From positions 1 through 61,141 of the forward strand of contig JAJFJS010000127.1 of NCBI GenBank assembly GCA_021773815.1: a stretch of DNA of 61,141 nt. Direction: 5' to 3'. Shown here one piece after another: positions 27,736 to 39,195 of the stretch. The position numbers were made by a program, and so were the translations under genes. Each line of letters begins with the position of its first letter. The stretch's first letter is position 1. Below the pieces are notes generated by a model that saw only the letters and a list, made by a program, of their open reading frames with translations, was not told the origin of the DNA and did no database searches. The DNA is from Gammaproteobacteria bacterium. Its GTDB lineage: Bacteria; Pseudomonadota; Gammaproteobacteria; Steroidobacterales; GCA-2729495.

Positions 27736-29184
27736 TCAGTTAAATACCTGCGCGCAAATCGCCAGCAAGCGGTCGGGAAACAGTCCGAGTACCAGCACGA
27801 GCAGGCCGTTAATCGTCAATACGACCTGCAGGTCTGCGGGGGCCTCGATCGGCAGCGTATCCTCCGGTTCGTCGAAATACATCAACTTGATGACCCGCAG
27901 ATAGTAAAACGCGCCAATCACCGAAAAAACAACACCGACAATCGCCAGCCACAGGTAGCCGGCATCGAGCACCGCCTGCAACACCCACCACTTCGCGTAA
28001 AATCCGGCCAGCGGCGGAACGCCAATCATGCTCACCATGATCAACAGCGTGATGAATGCGAACCAGGGACTGCGCCGGCTCAAGCCCTTGAAGTCATCCA
28101 GCAGATCTGCATCGAACCCGCGGCGACTCATTAACAGCAATATCCCGAATGCACCGGCGGCCATGATGACATAGATGATCGTGTAGTACAGGGCCGCTCG
28201 CAGCCCGTCCGGCGAGTTGGCCAGCAGACCCATAAAAATGAATCCAACATGCCCGACAGTCGAATAAGCCAGCATGCGGCGAATGTTCGTCTGCGCAATA
28301 GCGACCAGGTTGCCGATCGACAGCGACAGCACCGACAGGATGACCAACATCGGCACCCAACCCGGTGCGGCCGGCCCGAGGGCGTCGACGAACACGCGAA
28401 TGGCCAGCGCGATCGCCGCAAGCTTGGGCGCGGTCCCGACGAGGAGCGTCACGCAGGTTGGCGCGCCATGATAAACATCGGGCAGCCACATGTGAAACGG
28501 CACCGCGCCAAACTTGAATGCGACACCCACGACAATAAATGCCAGGGCGACGATCAGCGCCGTTCCGTCAGCGCCACCGGCCGTCAGCGCCGCATTGATC
28601 TCCGCAAATTGCAGGCTGCCGGTCACGCCGTAAACAATAGAAATACCGTACAACAGCGACCCTGATGCGATGGCGCCGAGCACGAAATACTTGATGGCCG
28701 CCTCCGCAGCCACCGGCGATTCACGATCGAAGGCAACGAGCGCATAGAGTGACAGAGAGAGGATTTCGAGGCCGAGGTACATCGTCAGCATGCTGTAGGC
28801 CGAGATCATGACCATGATCCCGAGCAGCGCGAACAGTCCGAGCAGAAAATACTCGCCCTTGTAAACGCCCCGCTGCCTGAGCCAGGCGCGCGAATATAAA
28901 AACACCGTCGCCATAACGACCAGTGCGATCATTTTCAGGACGCCGGCCAACGGGTCGAGCACGAAGCTGCCGCTGAAGGTCACCAGCTGCCCCTCGGCGC
29001 CGATGCCGCCCACCGCCCAGATCGTCGCCGCCAGCGTGACGGCCAGCACAAACATCGTCAGGGCATAGGTCACATCTCGCGATCGATCCGAGATGAACAA
29101 GTCTGCAACCAGAACGATGCACAACCCGATACCGAGGACGATCTCGGCCATGGCCGGACCCAATGCTGGAGCTTCGAATACCAT
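27736..29184 (-). CDS. nuoN: NADH-quinone oxidoreductase subunit N
   Basis: A 482-residue antiporter-like proton-pumping subunit of complex I with about 14 membrane helices. Conserved features include LGLEILSLSLYALVAF (the helix with the key Glu), the SEAAIKYF-like motif AEAAIKYFVLGAIASG and the proton-path stretch FKFGAVPFHMWLPDVYHGAP. It is the last nuo gene, 18 bases after nuoM. Confidence 0.97.
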   Translation of the reverse strand: MVFEAPALGPAMAEIVLGIGLCIVLVADLFISDRSRDVTYALTMFVLAVTLAATIWAVGGIGAEGQLVTFSGSFVLDPLAGVLKMIALVVMATVFLYSRAWLRQRGVYKGEYFLLGLFALLGIMVMISAYSMLTMYLGLEILSLSLYALVAFDRESPVAAEAAIKYFVLGAIASGSLLYGISIVYGVTGSLQFAEINAALTAGGADGTALIVALAFIVVGVAFKFGAVPFHMWLPDVYHGAPTCVTLLVGTAPKLAAIALAIRVFVDALGPAAPGWVPMLVILSVLSLSIGNLVAIAQTNIRRMLAYSTVGHVGFIFMGLLANSPDGLRAALYYTIIYVIMAAGAFGILLLMSRRGFDADLLDDFKGLSRRSPWFAFITLLIMVSMIGVPPLAGFYAKWWVLQAVLDAGYLWLAIVGVVFSVIGAFYYLRVIKLMYFDEPEDTLPIEAPADLQVVLTINGLLVLVLGLFPDRLLAICAQVFN

Positions 29185-29202
29185 CCGTTTACCGCTGCCT
29201 CG

Positions 29203-30723
29203 TCAGAATTTCTGTCGCATGATGTGTTCGACCAGGTTCTCGACCGAGGCCGACATGACATCGACGAGCGGCGCCGGCCACAGGCCCAGTCCGAGAACAA
29301 ATACCGCAAGCACGCCGAGCACGAAGAATTCGCGCATGTTGATATCACTCAGGGCCGCAACACGCTCGTTGGCCACTGCGCCGAAAATCACGCGCTTGAC
29401 CAGCCATAACGTATAGGCGGCGCCGAGAATCAGAGTCGTTGCCGCAAGGAACGCATACCAGAAATTTGCCTTGAAGCTGGACAGAATCACGAGAAACTCG
29501 CCGACAAAACCGGATGTTCCCGGCAGACCGGCATTGGCCAGTGCGAAGAAAACCATGAATGCGGCAAACTTGGGCATGGTATTGATCACGCCGCCGTAGT
29601 CATCGATTCGCCGGCTGTGCATACGGTCGTACATGACGCCGACACACAGGAACAGCGCGCCGGAGATGAAGCCGTGCGAGATCATCTGGACCATCCCGCC
29701 GGTGATGCCCATCGCGATTCCCGATGTTTGCCCGGTATTCGAGAATATCGCCCACGCGATGAAGAAACCAAGCGTCACAAACCCCATGTGGGCGATCGAA
29801 GAATACGCGATCAGCTTCTTCATATCCTGCTGCACCAGCGCCACAAAACTGATGTAGACGACGGCAACCAGTGACAGGCCGATCATCATGATATCGAGCG
29901 AGTGGCTCGCGTCCGGGACGATCGGCAGACTGAACCTTACGAATCCGTAGCCGCCCATCTTCAGCAGGACGGCCGCGAGGATCACCGAGCCGCCGGTCGG
30001 CGCCTCGACATGCGCATCCGGCAACCAGGTGTGTACCGGCCACATCGGCACTTTGACCGCGAAGGCCACGAGAAATGCCAGGAAGATCGGTATCTGCTGC
30101 TGCAGTGTCAACGGCGCCGCATGGAAATCCAGAATGCTGTAGCTGCCGGTCTGCAGATACAGGTAGATCAGCGCGATCAGCATGAAGACCGAGCCGAAGA
30201 ACGTGTACAGGAAGAACTTCAACGTCGCATAAACCCGACGTTCCCCACCCCACACGCCGATGATTATGAACATCGGGATCAGCATCGCTTCCCAATACAC
30301 ATAGAACAACAGGGCATCGAGCGCGGCAAAAACGCCGATCATCAGTCCTTCGAGAATCAGGAACGCGCCAAAATACTGCGCGGGACGCTTCTTGATGACC
30401 TCCCAGCCCGCGATAACCACGAGCGGCGTCAAAAACGTCGTCAGCATGATCAGCGGCATCGAAAACCCGTCGACACCGAGGAAGTACTCGACGTTGAACG
30501 ACTCGATCCACGACCAGCGCTCGACGAACTGCATCGCCGCCGTGGCTGTCTCAAATTCGCTGTACAGCGGGATACTGAGCAGGAAGGTCAGCACCGAGAT
30601 GCCGAGCGCCAGCCAACGCTCCAGCGGGAAACCGGGACGCGGGGACGCATCGTCCCGACCGGACAACACGACGGCAATCCCGCCGACGATCGGCAACCAG
30701 ATCAGAGTGCTAAGTAATCCCAC
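29203..30723 (-). CDS. nuoM: NADH-quinone oxidoreductase subunit M
   Basis: A 506-residue antiporter-like subunit (ND4 type). Conserved parts are YWEAMLIPMFIIIGVWG (pumping Glu), FAVKVPMWPVHTWLPDAHVE, TGGSVILAAVLLKMGGYG and AYSSIAHMGF. It pumps protons in the membrane arm of complex I and lies between nuoL and nuoN. Confidence 0.98.
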   Translation of the reverse strand: MGLLSTLIWLPIVGGIAVVLSGRDDASPRPGFPLERWLALGISVLTFLLSIPLYSEFETATAAMQFVERWSWIESFNVEYFLGVDGFSMPLIMLTTFLTPLVVIAGWEVIKKRPAQYFGAFLILEGLMIGVFAALDALLFYVYWEAMLIPMFIIIGVWGGERRVYATLKFFLYTFFGSVFMLIALIYLYLQTGSYSILDFHAAPLTLQQQIPIFLAFLVAFAVKVPMWPVHTWLPDAHVEAPTGGSVILAAVLLKMGGYGFVRFSLPIVPDASHSLDIMMIGLSLVAVVYISFVALVQQDMKKLIAYSSIAHMGFVTLGFFIAWAIFSNTGQTSGIAMGITGGMVQMISHGFISGALFLCVGVMYDRMHSRRIDDYGGVINTMPKFAAFMVFFALANAGLPGTSGFVGEFLVILSSFKANFWYAFLAATTLILGAAYTLWLVKRVIFGAVANERVAALSDINMREFFVLGVLAVFVLGLGLWPAPLVDVMSASVENLVEHIMRQKF

Positions 30724-30747
30724 TATCGTCCTTCCGGTCGTTTCGGC

Positions 30748-32703
30748 CTATCTGAGGTACAAAACCCAGAAAATCAGGGTGGCAAGCCCGATAATCATCG
30801 CGAATGCATAGGTGTACAGGTATCCGGTCTGTATCTGCCGGACGACTGACGCCACCCAGCCAACCACGCGCGCACTTCCGTTCACGGCGGCGCCGTCGAT
30901 CAGCGTGACATCGCCGATACGCCACAAAAGGTTACCGAGACCGGTGCTGCCGCGCGGTATCCACTTCTCGACCAGCGTGTCGAAATGGTACTTGCTCATC
31001 AAGAACCCATGCAGCGCCGCAAACCGGTTGCGAATCGCGGCTGGAATATCCGGCCGCCGCAGGTACAGGTACCAGGCAACGACAACACCGGCGGCTGCCA
31101 GCAACAGCACCGGCGACATCAGGCCATGCAGCAGGAATCCCAGCGGGCCATGATAATCGGTGCCGATCGCGGCAAGTACGTCGTTGGCCGGTAGCACAAA
31201 AATCGCGTCGCCGAAGAAGTCGCCGAACAACATCGGCCCTATCATCGGCCAGCCGATGATGACCGACGGGATCGCCAGCATGACGAGCGGCAGCGTCACG
31301 ACCCACGGCGACTCGTGCAGATGCTCGCGGGTGTGTTCATCGGTCCGTTCCTTGCCATGGAACACGAGGAAGAACATCCGGAACGAGTACAACGCCGTCA
31401 CAAAGACACCGGTCAGGACGCAGAAATAGGCATATCCCGATCCCGCGCGACTCGCATGACCGACCGCCTCGATCAGGGCATCTTTCGAGAAAAAGCCGGC
31501 GCTGCCCGGAAAACCGATCAGGGCCAGCGACCCGACCAGGCTTGTCCAGTAGGTAATCGGCAGGTATTTCCGCAGACCGCCCATGCGCCGAATATCCTGC
31601 TCGTGATGCAACGCGATGATGACTGAGCCGGCGGCCAGGAACAGCAGCGCCTTGAAGAACGCATGCGTGCCGAGATGAAAGATCCCGGCCGCATAGGCCG
31701 AGGCGCCGAGCGCACAGGTCATGTAACCGAGCTGCGACAGCGTCGAATACGCCACCACGCGCTTGATATCGGTCTGCACGACGCCGAGAAATCCCGTAAA
31801 CAAAGCCGTCGTCGCGCCGATCACCAGCACGAAAGACAACGCCGCTTCGGAGTACTCGAACAACGGCGACATCCGCGCCACCATGAAGACGCCGGCCGTC
31901 ACCATCGTCGCCGCATGAATCAGCGCGGAAATCGGCGTCGGGCCCTCCATGGAGTCCGGCAGCCAGACGTGCAGCGGCATCTGGGCGGACTTGCCCATCG
32001 CGCCGACGAACAGCAGGATGCAGGCCACACTGAGCGCCGACCACACGCGACCGTCGAAGATCTCAATGGTCTCACGCTGTAACTGGCCGGCCATGCCGAA
32101 CACCTCGGCGTAGTCCAGCGAGCCCGTATACATCAGAATCGTGGCAATACCCAGCAGGAAGCCAAAATCACCGACCCGATTGACCAGGAACGCCTTCATG
32201 TTCGCAAAGATCGCCGTCGGACGCGTGTACCAGAAACCGATCAGCAGGTACGACACGACACCGACCGCCTCCCAGCCAAAGAACAGCTGGAGGAAGTTAT
32301 TCGCCATGACCAGCATCAGCATCGCGAAGGTGAACAGCGATATGTAGCTGAAGAAACGCTGGTAGCCCGGATCGTCCTTCATGTAGCCGATGGTGTAGAT
32401 GTGCACCATCAGCGACACGAACGTCACCACCGTCATCATTAATGCGGTCAGCCGGTCGACGAGAAACCCGACCTCGAGATGGACGCCGCCGCTGACCATC
32501 CAGGTGTAGACGGAACCGTTGTAAGCCGGATTACCGTCGAGCCACAGCCCCTTCAGGACGTAGACGGACAGTGCAAATGCGACGCCAACACCGGAAATCG
32601 TCAGCCGATGCGACCATGAGCGGCCGATCAGGCGACCGAAAAATCCGGCCAGTATCGCCGCCGCGAGCGGCGTCAGGACGATAGTAAGATAGATCGATTC
32701 CAT
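30748..32703 (-). CDS. nuoL: NADH-quinone oxidoreductase subunit L
   Basis: A 651-residue distal antiporter-like subunit (ND5 type), including the C-terminal lateral helix and last membrane helix (TLIFWVLYLR). Motifs: FFGWEAVGVVSYLLIGFW, GKSAQMPLHVWLPDSMEGPT, SALIHAATMVTAGVFM and KRVVAYSTLSQLGYM. Four bases separate it from nuoK. Confidence 0.98.
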   Translation of the reverse strand: MESIYLTIVLTPLAAAILAGFFGRLIGRSWSHRLTISGVGVAFALSVYVLKGLWLDGNPAYNGSVYTWMVSGGVHLEVGFLVDRLTALMMTVVTFVSLMVHIYTIGYMKDDPGYQRFFSYISLFTFAMLMLVMANNFLQLFFGWEAVGVVSYLLIGFWYTRPTAIFANMKAFLVNRVGDFGFLLGIATILMYTGSLDYAEVFGMAGQLQRETIEIFDGRVWSALSVACILLFVGAMGKSAQMPLHVWLPDSMEGPTPISALIHAATMVTAGVFMVARMSPLFEYSEAALSFVLVIGATTALFTGFLGVVQTDIKRVVAYSTLSQLGYMTCALGASAYAAGIFHLGTHAFFKALLFLAAGSVIIALHHEQDIRRMGGLRKYLPITYWTSLVGSLALIGFPGSAGFFSKDALIEAVGHASRAGSGYAYFCVLTGVFVTALYSFRMFFLVFHGKERTDEHTREHLHESPWVVTLPLVMLAIPSVIIGWPMIGPMLFGDFFGDAIFVLPANDVLAAIGTDYHGPLGFLLHGLMSPVLLLAAAGVVVAWYLYLRRPDIPAAIRNRFAALHGFLMSKYHFDTLVEKWIPRGSTGLGNLLWRIGDVTLIDGAAVNGSARVVGWVASVVRQIQTGYLYTYAFAMIIGLATLIFWVLYLR

Positions 32704-32707
32704 GCCT

Positions 32708-33013
32708 CTATCCCTTCATCACGTCGAGATCTTCGACGTTGATCGTCCGTTTCGAGCGGAACAATACGACGAGGATGGCAAGGCCGATCGCCGCCTCGGC
32801 TGCGGCCACGGTCAGGATAAAGAACACGAATATCTGGCCGTCCGTATTACCGAGAAACCGTGAAAATGCGATGAAGTTGAAGTTGACCGACAACAGCATC
32901 AATTCGATACACATCAGCAGCAGGATCACGTTCTTCCGGTTCAGAAAGATGCCGGCCACGCTGACCGAAAACAGAACCGCAGAGACCGAGAGATAATTCG
33001 CCAGCGTAAGCAT
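32708..33013 (-). CDS. nuoK: NADH-quinone oxidoreductase subunit K
   Basis: 101 residues with three membrane helices. The conserved membrane Glu residues lie in [13 protein letters not shown] and [13 protein letters not shown]. Its first base overlaps the last base of nuoJ, indicating translational coupling. Confidence 0.97.
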   Translation of the reverse strand: MLTLANYLSVSAVLFSVSVAGIFLNRKNVILLLMCIELMLLSVNFNFIAFSRFLGNTDGQIFVFFILTVAAAEAAIGLAILVVLFRSKRTINVEDLDVMKG

Positions 33014-33612
33014 CAGTCCTTCTCCGCCTCCATGCTGACGAGCCGCACGCGATCCTGGCGGCGCACAGCCACTTGCCGGGCAATATTCTGGACCTTCAGT
33101 CCCGGGCGCTTGCGCATCGTCAGCACGATGGCGGCGATAATGGCGAGCAACAGGATGAACGACGCCAGCTCGAAGGCGTACACATGCTCGGTGTACAGAA
33201 CGGCGCCAAGTTCCTTGGTATTGCTATAGCCTTCCGGGTGCGGCGGCGGATTCGAGAGCACCGGCAGCCCGGAGTTGCGCACGAGGAATACCGTAATCAA
33301 TTCGACGGCCACGACCAGAGCCACAAACCCGCCCACCGGCGCGAATCGCGTGAATCCTTTGCGCAGTTCCTCGGTATTGATATCGATCATCATCACGACG
33401 AACAGGAACAACACCATGACGGCGCCGACATAAACCAGCACCAGCACGACGGCCAGAAACTCCGCCTCGATCAGCAGCCACATCACGGCGCTCGTGAAGA
33501 AGGCCAGAACGAGGTACAGCGCCGAGAAGACCGGGTTCCGCGACGTAATGACGCCGATTGATGCGCCGAGCAACACGGCGGCCAGGGACCAGAAAAACAT
33601 CTGTATCAACAT
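33013..33612 (-). CDS. nuoJ: NADH-quinone oxidoreductase subunit J
   Basis: 199 residues, five membrane helices in the ND6-type fold, including [19 protein letters not shown] with the pi-bulge helix involved in coupling. A soluble basic tail follows the last helix. It lies 6 bases after nuoI. Confidence 0.96.
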   Translation of the reverse strand: MLIQMFFWSLAAVLLGASIGVITSRNPVFSALYLVLAFFTSAVMWLLIEAEFLAVVLVLVYVGAVMVLFLFVVMMIDINTEELRKGFTRFAPVGGFVALVVAVELITVFLVRNSGLPVLSNPPPHPEGYSNTKELGAVLYTEHVYAFELASFILLLAIIAAIVLTMRKRPGLKVQNIARQVAVRRQDRVRLVSMEAEKD

Positions 33613-33618
33613 CGTGAT

Positions 33619-34107
33619 CTACCTGTACTTCGCGTCCGCGGCCTTGTCGGCGTTAATCTGCTCGGCATATTTGTCACCGATCGCCAACAACTTTTCCTTG
33701 GTCATGATGTTCTCGCCGCGATTCTCCATGTGGTATTCGAAGATTCGCGTCTCGACAATCGCATCGACCGGACAGGCCTCTTCACAGAACCCGCAGTAGA
33801 TGCACTTGAACAGGTCGATGTCGTAGCGCGTCGTGCGGCGCGTACCGTCCTCGGCGACCTCCGATTCGATGGTAATAGCCGCGGCCGGGCAAACCGCCTC
33901 GCACAATTTACACGCGATGCACCGCTCCTCACCGTTCGGATAACGCCGCTGCGCGTGGAGACCGCGAAACCGCGGCGACATCGGCGTCTTTTCCTCGGGA
34001 TACTGGATCGTGAACTTCTTGACGAAGAGATTCTCCAGCGTCAGCCGCAGACCCTTGAGCAACTCCCACAACGTAAACGTCTTGATGATGTTTGCCAGTG
34101 CATTCAT
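33619..34107 (-). CDS. nuoI: NADH-quinone oxidoreductase subunit I
   Basis: A ferredoxin-like subunit carrying clusters N6a and N6b, shown by [12 protein letters not shown] and [12 protein letters not shown]. The start at 34107 ([11 protein letters not shown]) gives 162 residues, with GGAG about 9 bases upstream; an ATG at 34131 is also in frame but lies within nuoH. The gene overlaps the nuoH stop region. Confidence 0.96.
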   Translation of the reverse strand: MNALANIIKTFTLWELLKGLRLTLENLFVKKFTIQYPEEKTPMSPRFRGLHAQRRYPNGEERCIACKLCEAVCPAAAITIESEVAEDGTRRTTRYDIDLFKCIYCGFCEEACPVDAIVETRIFEYHMENRGENIMTKEKLLAIGDKYAEQINADKAADAKYR

Positions 34108-34108
34108 C

Positions 34109-35188
34109 TCAGGTACTCCAGGGACCGACACCGATCAGCGCCAAGCCGCCCTCGATGAATATCCAGACGATCGTGACCGGAATAAAGACTTTCCAGCCCA
34201 GGCGCATGATCTGGTCATAGCGGTAGCGCGGAAATGTCGCCCGCAGCCACAGAAAACAGAACAGGAAGAACGCAACCTTGATGCAGAGCCAGTGCAGACC
34301 GCCCGCGGCCAGCATGGATCCCTCGAGGGCGGCGATGCCCGAAAATGGCGAATCCCATCCGCCGCAAAACATCACGGACGTCAGGGCTGCAATCAGGATC
34401 ATGTTCGCGTATTCGGCAAGGAAAAAGATCGCGAAGGCTACGCCCGAGTATTCGACATGGAACCCGGCGACGATTTCCGACTCGCCCTCGGCGACGTCGA
34501 ACGGTGCGCGATTGGTTTCGGCGACGCCGGAGATGAAGTAGACGATAAACAGCGGGAACAACCACAACAGGAACCAGCTGTTGTCCGGCCCGGCCTGCGC
34601 GGCGACGATCTCGCCGAGATTCAGGCTGCCGCCCGCCATCAGCACGCCGACCAGCGCGAACCCCATCGCAATCTCATACGACACGATTTGCGCCGCCGAA
34701 CGCATGGCGCCGAGGAACGCGTATTTCGAGTTGGTCGCCCAGCCGGCAATGATTACGCCGTAGACGCCGAGCGAAGTCAGCGCCAGTACGTACAGCAGCC
34801 CTGCATCGACATCGGCGATCGCGAAATCGGGAAACAGCGGCACCACGGCCCAGGCCGCCAGCGCCGGAGATATGGACAACAGCGGCGCGATCAGGAACAG
34901 GAAGCGGTTCGCGTCCCGCGGAACGATCACTTCCTTCAGGATCAGCTTGATGGTATCGGCAAACGGCTGGAACAGTCCCCAGGGGCCGACCCGATTCGGG
35001 CCGATGCGGTTCTGCATCCAGCCGATGATCTTGCGCTCCCAGAACGTCAGGTACGCGACGCACAGGATGATGACCACGAGCAGCGGCGCGATCTGCAGGA
35101 CCACGATAATCACATCCTGGATCAGCGTCGGCAGCCAGTTCCAGTATGGCTCGATGATCGCCCAAAGGCTGTTGATAATACCCGTCAC
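34109..35188 (-). CDS. nuoH: NADH-quinone oxidoreductase subunit H
   Basis: 359 residues, eight membrane helices; it forms the quinone chamber with NuoB and NuoD. Diagnostic stretches are [26 protein letters not shown]-like [19 protein letters not shown] and the C-terminal [18 protein letters not shown]. It lies 10 bases after nuoG. Confidence 0.98.
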   Translation of the reverse strand: MTGIINSLWAIIEPYWNWLPTLIQDVIIVVLQIAPLLVVIILCVAYLTFWERKIIGWMQNRIGPNRVGPWGLFQPFADTIKLILKEVIVPRDANRFLFLIAPLLSISPALAAWAVVPLFPDFAIADVDAGLLYVLALTSLGVYGVIIAGWATNSKYAFLGAMRSAAQIVSYEIAMGFALVGVLMAGGSLNLGEIVAAQAGPDNSWFLLWLFPLFIVYFISGVAETNRAPFDVAEGESEIVAGFHVEYSGVAFAIFFLAEYANMILIAALTSVMFCGGWDSPFSGIAALEGSMLAAGGLHWLCIKVAFFLFCFLWLRATFPRYRYDQIMRLGWKVFIPVTIVWIFIEGGLALIGVGPWST

Positions 35189-35198
35189 CGCCGCCGCC

Positions 35199-37337
35199 TC
35201 ATGCTATCCGGCGGCCGCCGGCCGCCTCCGTTGCCGCCAACGTTCCGTCGCGCGTCAGCTGCAGGCACTGCGCGCGACGCACGAGGGCGTCGATCTGGTA
35301 CATCGGCACATCCCCGGCATTCGCTGCGGCCGGCGCGGCGCTATCGACGCGCAGCGCGGCGAATGAGTCCTGCCCGGGCTGCGCATTGCCCACCGCGGTG
35401 CGCAATTCGTCGCGAATCGCATCGGATGTCTGATAGTCGCAGTTCGGCAAATCGATGAGATTGCCCAGCACCCGCAGCACCTTCCAACCCGGCCGGCTGT
35501 CGCCGCAGGGCATCGCGACGCCCGTGAAGCTCTGCCAGTCGCCGGCGGCATTCACATACGTACCCGACGTCTCGGCAAAGGTGCCGATCGGCAGGACGAC
35601 ATCGGCATGCGCCCGCAGCGTCTCGTCGACAAATGGCGAGAAAGCGATGACGAAACCCGCCGCAGCGACAGCGCGCCGGCCCGCGGCGCCGTCGGCACAA
35701 TCAAACTGTGGTTCGACGCCGAACAGGATCAGTCCCTGCGCGGGATGGGCGACGATGTCTCCGGCATGTGCGCCCGTGACCTCGGCCGGTCGGCCCGCTG
35801 CCGCGCGGTGCGGGAGTACGCCGGCGAGACTCAGGCCGGCCGCATTGGCCCCCTCCGGGATAAAACCCAGCCGGGCGCCGGTCAATTGGGCCAAGTCACT
35901 TGCCAACGCGCGAATCTCCGCGAAGCGCGGGTGGCGCATGGCGATCTGCCCGACCAAAACGGCCGTCGTGACGCCGTCTCGCAGCGCCGCCACAACGTTG
36001 TCCGCAGCCGTACCCGACGCGCCCGCCTGTCGAGCCGCCGCCACCAGTCGACCGAGTTCGGCAACCAGGTCTTCGCCGGCCAGGTATTCACCGACCTTGA
36101 ACAGGTATTCATCCCGTGCGGTATTCACGAACGAGATGTGTGCGCCGCGCTGCGCCGCCTTGCGAACCCGATGCGCGAGCAGCGGTACTTCCCGGCGCAG
36201 GTTGGAGCCGACGACACAGACGGCATCGAGCGTTTCGACATCCGCGACGGCCATGCCCAGCCATGGAAACAGCGGGTCCTCGTCCTGCGCCCGGAAATCA
36301 CTGCGCCGCAACCGGTGATCGATGCTGGCCGTACCGAGATGCCGTGCGATCCTGGCCAGCAGGTAGCCCTCCTCGGTCGTCGCGCTCGGCGACGCAAGCA
36401 CGCTCAGATTGCCGCGCAGGCGACGCAGCCCCTCGGCCGCCACGTCCAGTGCTTCTTCCCAGGTCGCCTCGCGCAAGCCGCCCTGATCCCGGACCAGCGG
36501 TTTGTCCTGACGATCCGGCGCATAGACAGCCTCGCAACTGAAACGATCACGATCGGCCAGCCACGTTTCATTGAGCGCATCATTGGTACGCGGCACGATC
36601 CGTTTCAGCCGGCCACCGATCACATGGGCATTCAGATTGGAGCCGAGGCAGTCATGCGGCGCGATCGTCGGCAGCTGCACCATCTCCCAGGCCCGCGCCG
36701 AAAAGCGGTACGGCTTGTTGTTGAGGGCGCCGACCGGACACAGGTCGATGATATTGCCGGACAATTCGTGGTCGACCGTGGTCTCGACAAACGTGCTGAT
36801 GACAGTACGGTCGCCACGCCCGATCGTGCCGATTTCCTGAATGCCGGCAATCTCCTGACCGAATCGCACGCAGCGCGTGCAATGAATACAACGCGTCATG
36901 TCCGTGGAAATCAGCGGACCGATGTTCTTGTCCGCCACGACCCGCTTGCGCTCGGTATAACGCGACACGCCGCGTCCGTAGCCCATGGCGATATCCTGCA
37001 ACTCGCACTCGCCCCCCTGGTCGCAAATCGGGCAGTCCAGCGGATGGTTGATCAGCAGGAACTCCATGACCGCTTTTTGCGCGGCGATCGCGGCCGGCGA
37101 TTTCGTGTGCACCTTCATACCATTGGTAACCGGTGTTGCACAGGCCGGTAACGGCTTGGGCGCTTTTTCGACCTCGATCAGGCACATCCGGCAATTGGCC
37201 GCGACCGACAGGTGCCGGTGGTAACAGAACCGGGGCACATAGATGCCCGCGGCATCGGTGACCTCGATCAGCATCTGACCGGGCCGGGCATCCAGTTCAA
37301 TGCCGTTGACTTCGATGGTGAAGGTGTCTGCGCTCAT
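35199..37337 (-). CDS. nuoG: NADH-quinone oxidoreductase subunit G
   Basis: 712 residues. The N-terminal ferredoxin-like part carries a 2Fe-2S site ([20 protein letters not shown]), a His/Cys-ligated 4Fe-4S site ([14 protein letters not shown]) and another 4Fe-4S set ([16 protein letters not shown]). The remainder is a degenerate molybdopterin oxidoreductase domain without cofactor function. The gene passes electrons from NuoF/E to NuoI. The C-terminal third is more GC- and Ala-rich than the N terminus, as in relatives. Confidence 0.97.
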   Translation of the reverse strand: MSADTFTIEVNGIELDARPGQMLIEVTDAAGIYVPRFCYHRHLSVAANCRMCLIEVEKAPKPLPACATPVTNGMKVHTKSPAAIAAQKAVMEFLLINHPLDCPICDQGGECELQDIAMGYGRGVSRYTERKRVVADKNIGPLISTDMTRCIHCTRCVRFGQEIAGIQEIGTIGRGDRTVISTFVETTVDHELSGNIIDLCPVGALNNKPYRFSARAWEMVQLPTIAPHDCLGSNLNAHVIGGRLKRIVPRTNDALNETWLADRDRFSCEAVYAPDRQDKPLVRDQGGLREATWEEALDVAAEGLRRLRGNLSVLASPSATTEEGYLLARIARHLGTASIDHRLRRSDFRAQDEDPLFPWLGMAVADVETLDAVCVVGSNLRREVPLLAHRVRKAAQRGAHISFVNTARDEYLFKVGEYLAGEDLVAELGRLVAAARQAGASGTAADNVVAALRDGVTTAVLVGQIAMRHPRFAEIRALASDLAQLTGARLGFIPEGANAAGLSLAGVLPHRAAAGRPAEVTGAHAGDIVAHPAQGLILFGVEPQFDCADGAAGRRAVAAAGFVIAFSPFVDETLRAHADVVLPIGTFAETSGTYVNAAGDWQSFTGVAMPCGDSRPGWKVLRVLGNLIDLPNCDYQTSDAIRDELRTAVGNAQPGQDSFAALRVDSAAPAAANAGDVPMYQIDALVRRAQCLQLTRDGTLAATEAAGGRRIA

Positions 37338-37369
37338 ATCTGGTGGATCAACTTTTCACAGGCCGACCG

Positions 37370-38671
37370 TCAGGCCGCCTCGGCTTGGTTGTCGACAATC
37401 GAACGGCCGCCATTGTCGATCATGTACTCGAACTCATGCCGGAAATGGCGCAGGAAACTCTGTACCGGCCATGCCGCCGCATCGCCGAACGCACAGATCG
37501 TGTGGCCCTCGATCTTGCCGGCCACCGCTTCGAGTTTTTCCAGGTCTCCCCGCGTGCCGCGACCCTCTACGATGCGGTCGAGCACACGCCACAGCCAGCC
37601 CGTGCCTTCACGGCACGGCGTGCACTGACCGCACGACTCGGCATAGTAAAAGCGCGACAGCGTGCGCAATGCGCGCACCATGCAGGTCGTCTCGTCCATG
37701 ACGATCATCGACCCCGTGCCGAGCGCGGAACCGGCCTGCTGCACCGACGTGTAATCCATGGTGATGCCCTGAATCAGCTCGGCAGGCAGCACCGGCACCG
37801 AACAACCGCCCGGTATCACGGCCTTGAGCTTGCGGCCGTCGAGCACGCCCCCGGCCATTTCGAGCAGATCGGCAAATGGCACGCCGAGCGGGAGTTCGAA
37901 ATTCCCGGGCTTATTGACGTGACCCGATACCGAAAAAATCAGCGTACCGCCGGACCCTTCGACGCCGAGATCGGCGAACCAGTCGGCGCCCCTGCGGATG
38001 ATCTCGGGCACCGACGCATAACTCTGGGTGTTGTTGATCGTCGTCGGCTGCCCGTAGAGACCGAAATTCGCCGGGAACGGCGGCTTGAAGCGCGGCCGGC
38101 CTGGCTTGCCCTCCAGCGACTCGAGCAATGCCGTTTCTTCGCCGCAGATATACGCACCGGCGCCGACAAACATGTGCAGGTCGAAGTCGATCCCGGAACC
38201 CCGGACATTACGGCCCAGCAACCCGGCCTCGTATGCCTCTTTGAGCGCCGCCTCAAAGCGCGGCACAGGCTCATCAAGAAACTCGCCGCGAATATAGTTG
38301 TAACCGACCGTCGCACCCATCGCGAAGCCGCCGATCGCCAGCCCTTCGATCAGCGCATGCGGGTTGTAACGCAAGATGTCCCGATCGTGGCAGGTACCCG
38401 GTTCGCTTTCGTCGGAGTTACAGACCGCGTACTTCTGGCGGTCATCTTTGGGCATGAAGCTCCATTTCAAGCCGGTCGGGAAACCGGCCCCGCCGCGCCC
38501 GCGCAGACCGGAGGCCTTGACGATCCCGACGATCTCTTCGGGCGTCAGCTCACCTTTCAGGATGCGTTGCCACGATTCGTAGCCGCCGATCTTCAGATAC
38601 GAATCGAGCGACCACGGTTCATCCATGCCGAGGGTACGAAGACAGACCAGGTTTTGTTCGAAACTACTCAT
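37370..38671 (-). CDS. nuoF: NADH-quinone oxidoreductase subunit F
   Basis: 433 residues; binds NADH and FMN and carries cluster N3. The glycine-rich site is [13 protein letters not shown], the second nucleotide motif [13 protein letters not shown], and the cluster ligands are in [12 protein letters not shown] with a later Cys (TICAFGDA). It overlaps nuoE by four bases. Confidence 0.98.
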   Translation of the reverse strand: MSSFEQNLVCLRTLGMDEPWSLDSYLKIGGYESWQRILKGELTPEEIVGIVKASGLRGRGGAGFPTGLKWSFMPKDDRQKYAVCNSDESEPGTCHDRDILRYNPHALIEGLAIGGFAMGATVGYNYIRGEFLDEPVPRFEAALKEAYEAGLLGRNVRGSGIDFDLHMFVGAGAYICGEETALLESLEGKPGRPRFKPPFPANFGLYGQPTTINNTQSYASVPEIIRRGADWFADLGVEGSGGTLIFSVSGHVNKPGNFELPLGVPFADLLEMAGGVLDGRKLKAVIPGGCSVPVLPAELIQGITMDYTSVQQAGSALGTGSMIVMDETTCMVRALRTLSRFYYAESCGQCTPCREGTGWLWRVLDRIVEGRGTRGDLEKLEAVAGKIEGHTICAFGDAAAWPVQSFLRHFRHEFEYMIDNGGRSIVDNQAEAA

Positions 38672-39174
38672 GTCTTTTTGATCGAATTCAGTATGTCGTC
38701 GACGACGGCCGGCGTCAGGTTCTCGTAGTATTTATGATCCACCATCATCATCGGTGCACCGGTGCAGGCAGCGAGACATTCCTCTTCCTTCTTCAGGTGA
38801 ATACTGCCGTCCGGTGTACTCTCGCCGACCCTGATGCCGAGCCGATTCTCGATATGGTTCAGGATCTTCTCTCCGCCGCGCAGCATGCAAGAGATATTCG
38901 TGCAGACCGAAATGCTGTGCCGGCCGCACGGTTCGGTCTCGAACATTGAGTAGAACGCGGCCACCTCGAACACCTCGATCGCCGGCATTTCGAGATACGC
39001 GGCCACCGCCTCCATCAACTCGCGAGTCAGGAAGCCGTGATTCTGATGCTGAGCGGCATGCAGCGCCGCGATCACGGCCGAACGCTGCCGTCCTTCCGGG
39101 AACTTGGCCCGCCAGGCATCGATCTCGCCGCGCGTGTGCGCGGTCAAAAGCGTCTGGTTTTCTGCTGCATCCAT
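38668..39174 (-). CDS. nuoE: NADH-quinone oxidoreductase subunit E
   Basis: 168 residues, a thioredoxin-like subunit holding the 2Fe-2S cluster N1a. Ligands are in [11 protein letters not shown] and [11 protein letters not shown]. It partners NuoF and overlaps it (ATGA type). Confidence 0.97.
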   Translation of the reverse strand: MDAAENQTLLTAHTRGEIDAWRAKFPEGRQRSAVIAALHAAQHQNHGFLTRELMEAVAAYLEMPAIEVFEVAAFYSMFETEPCGRHSISVCTNISCMLRGGEKILNHIENRLGIRVGESTPDGSIHLKKEEECLAACTGAPMMMVDHKYYENLTPAVVDDILNSIKKT

Positions 39175-39195
39175 GATTGCTTCCTCGCGGCCGCG

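Noticed and set aside
34010-37151. Long plus-strand frames across nuoG-nuoI (482 and 514 codons)
   Set aside because: Both are shadows of nuo genes on the minus strand, with composition typical of reverse-read coding DNA.
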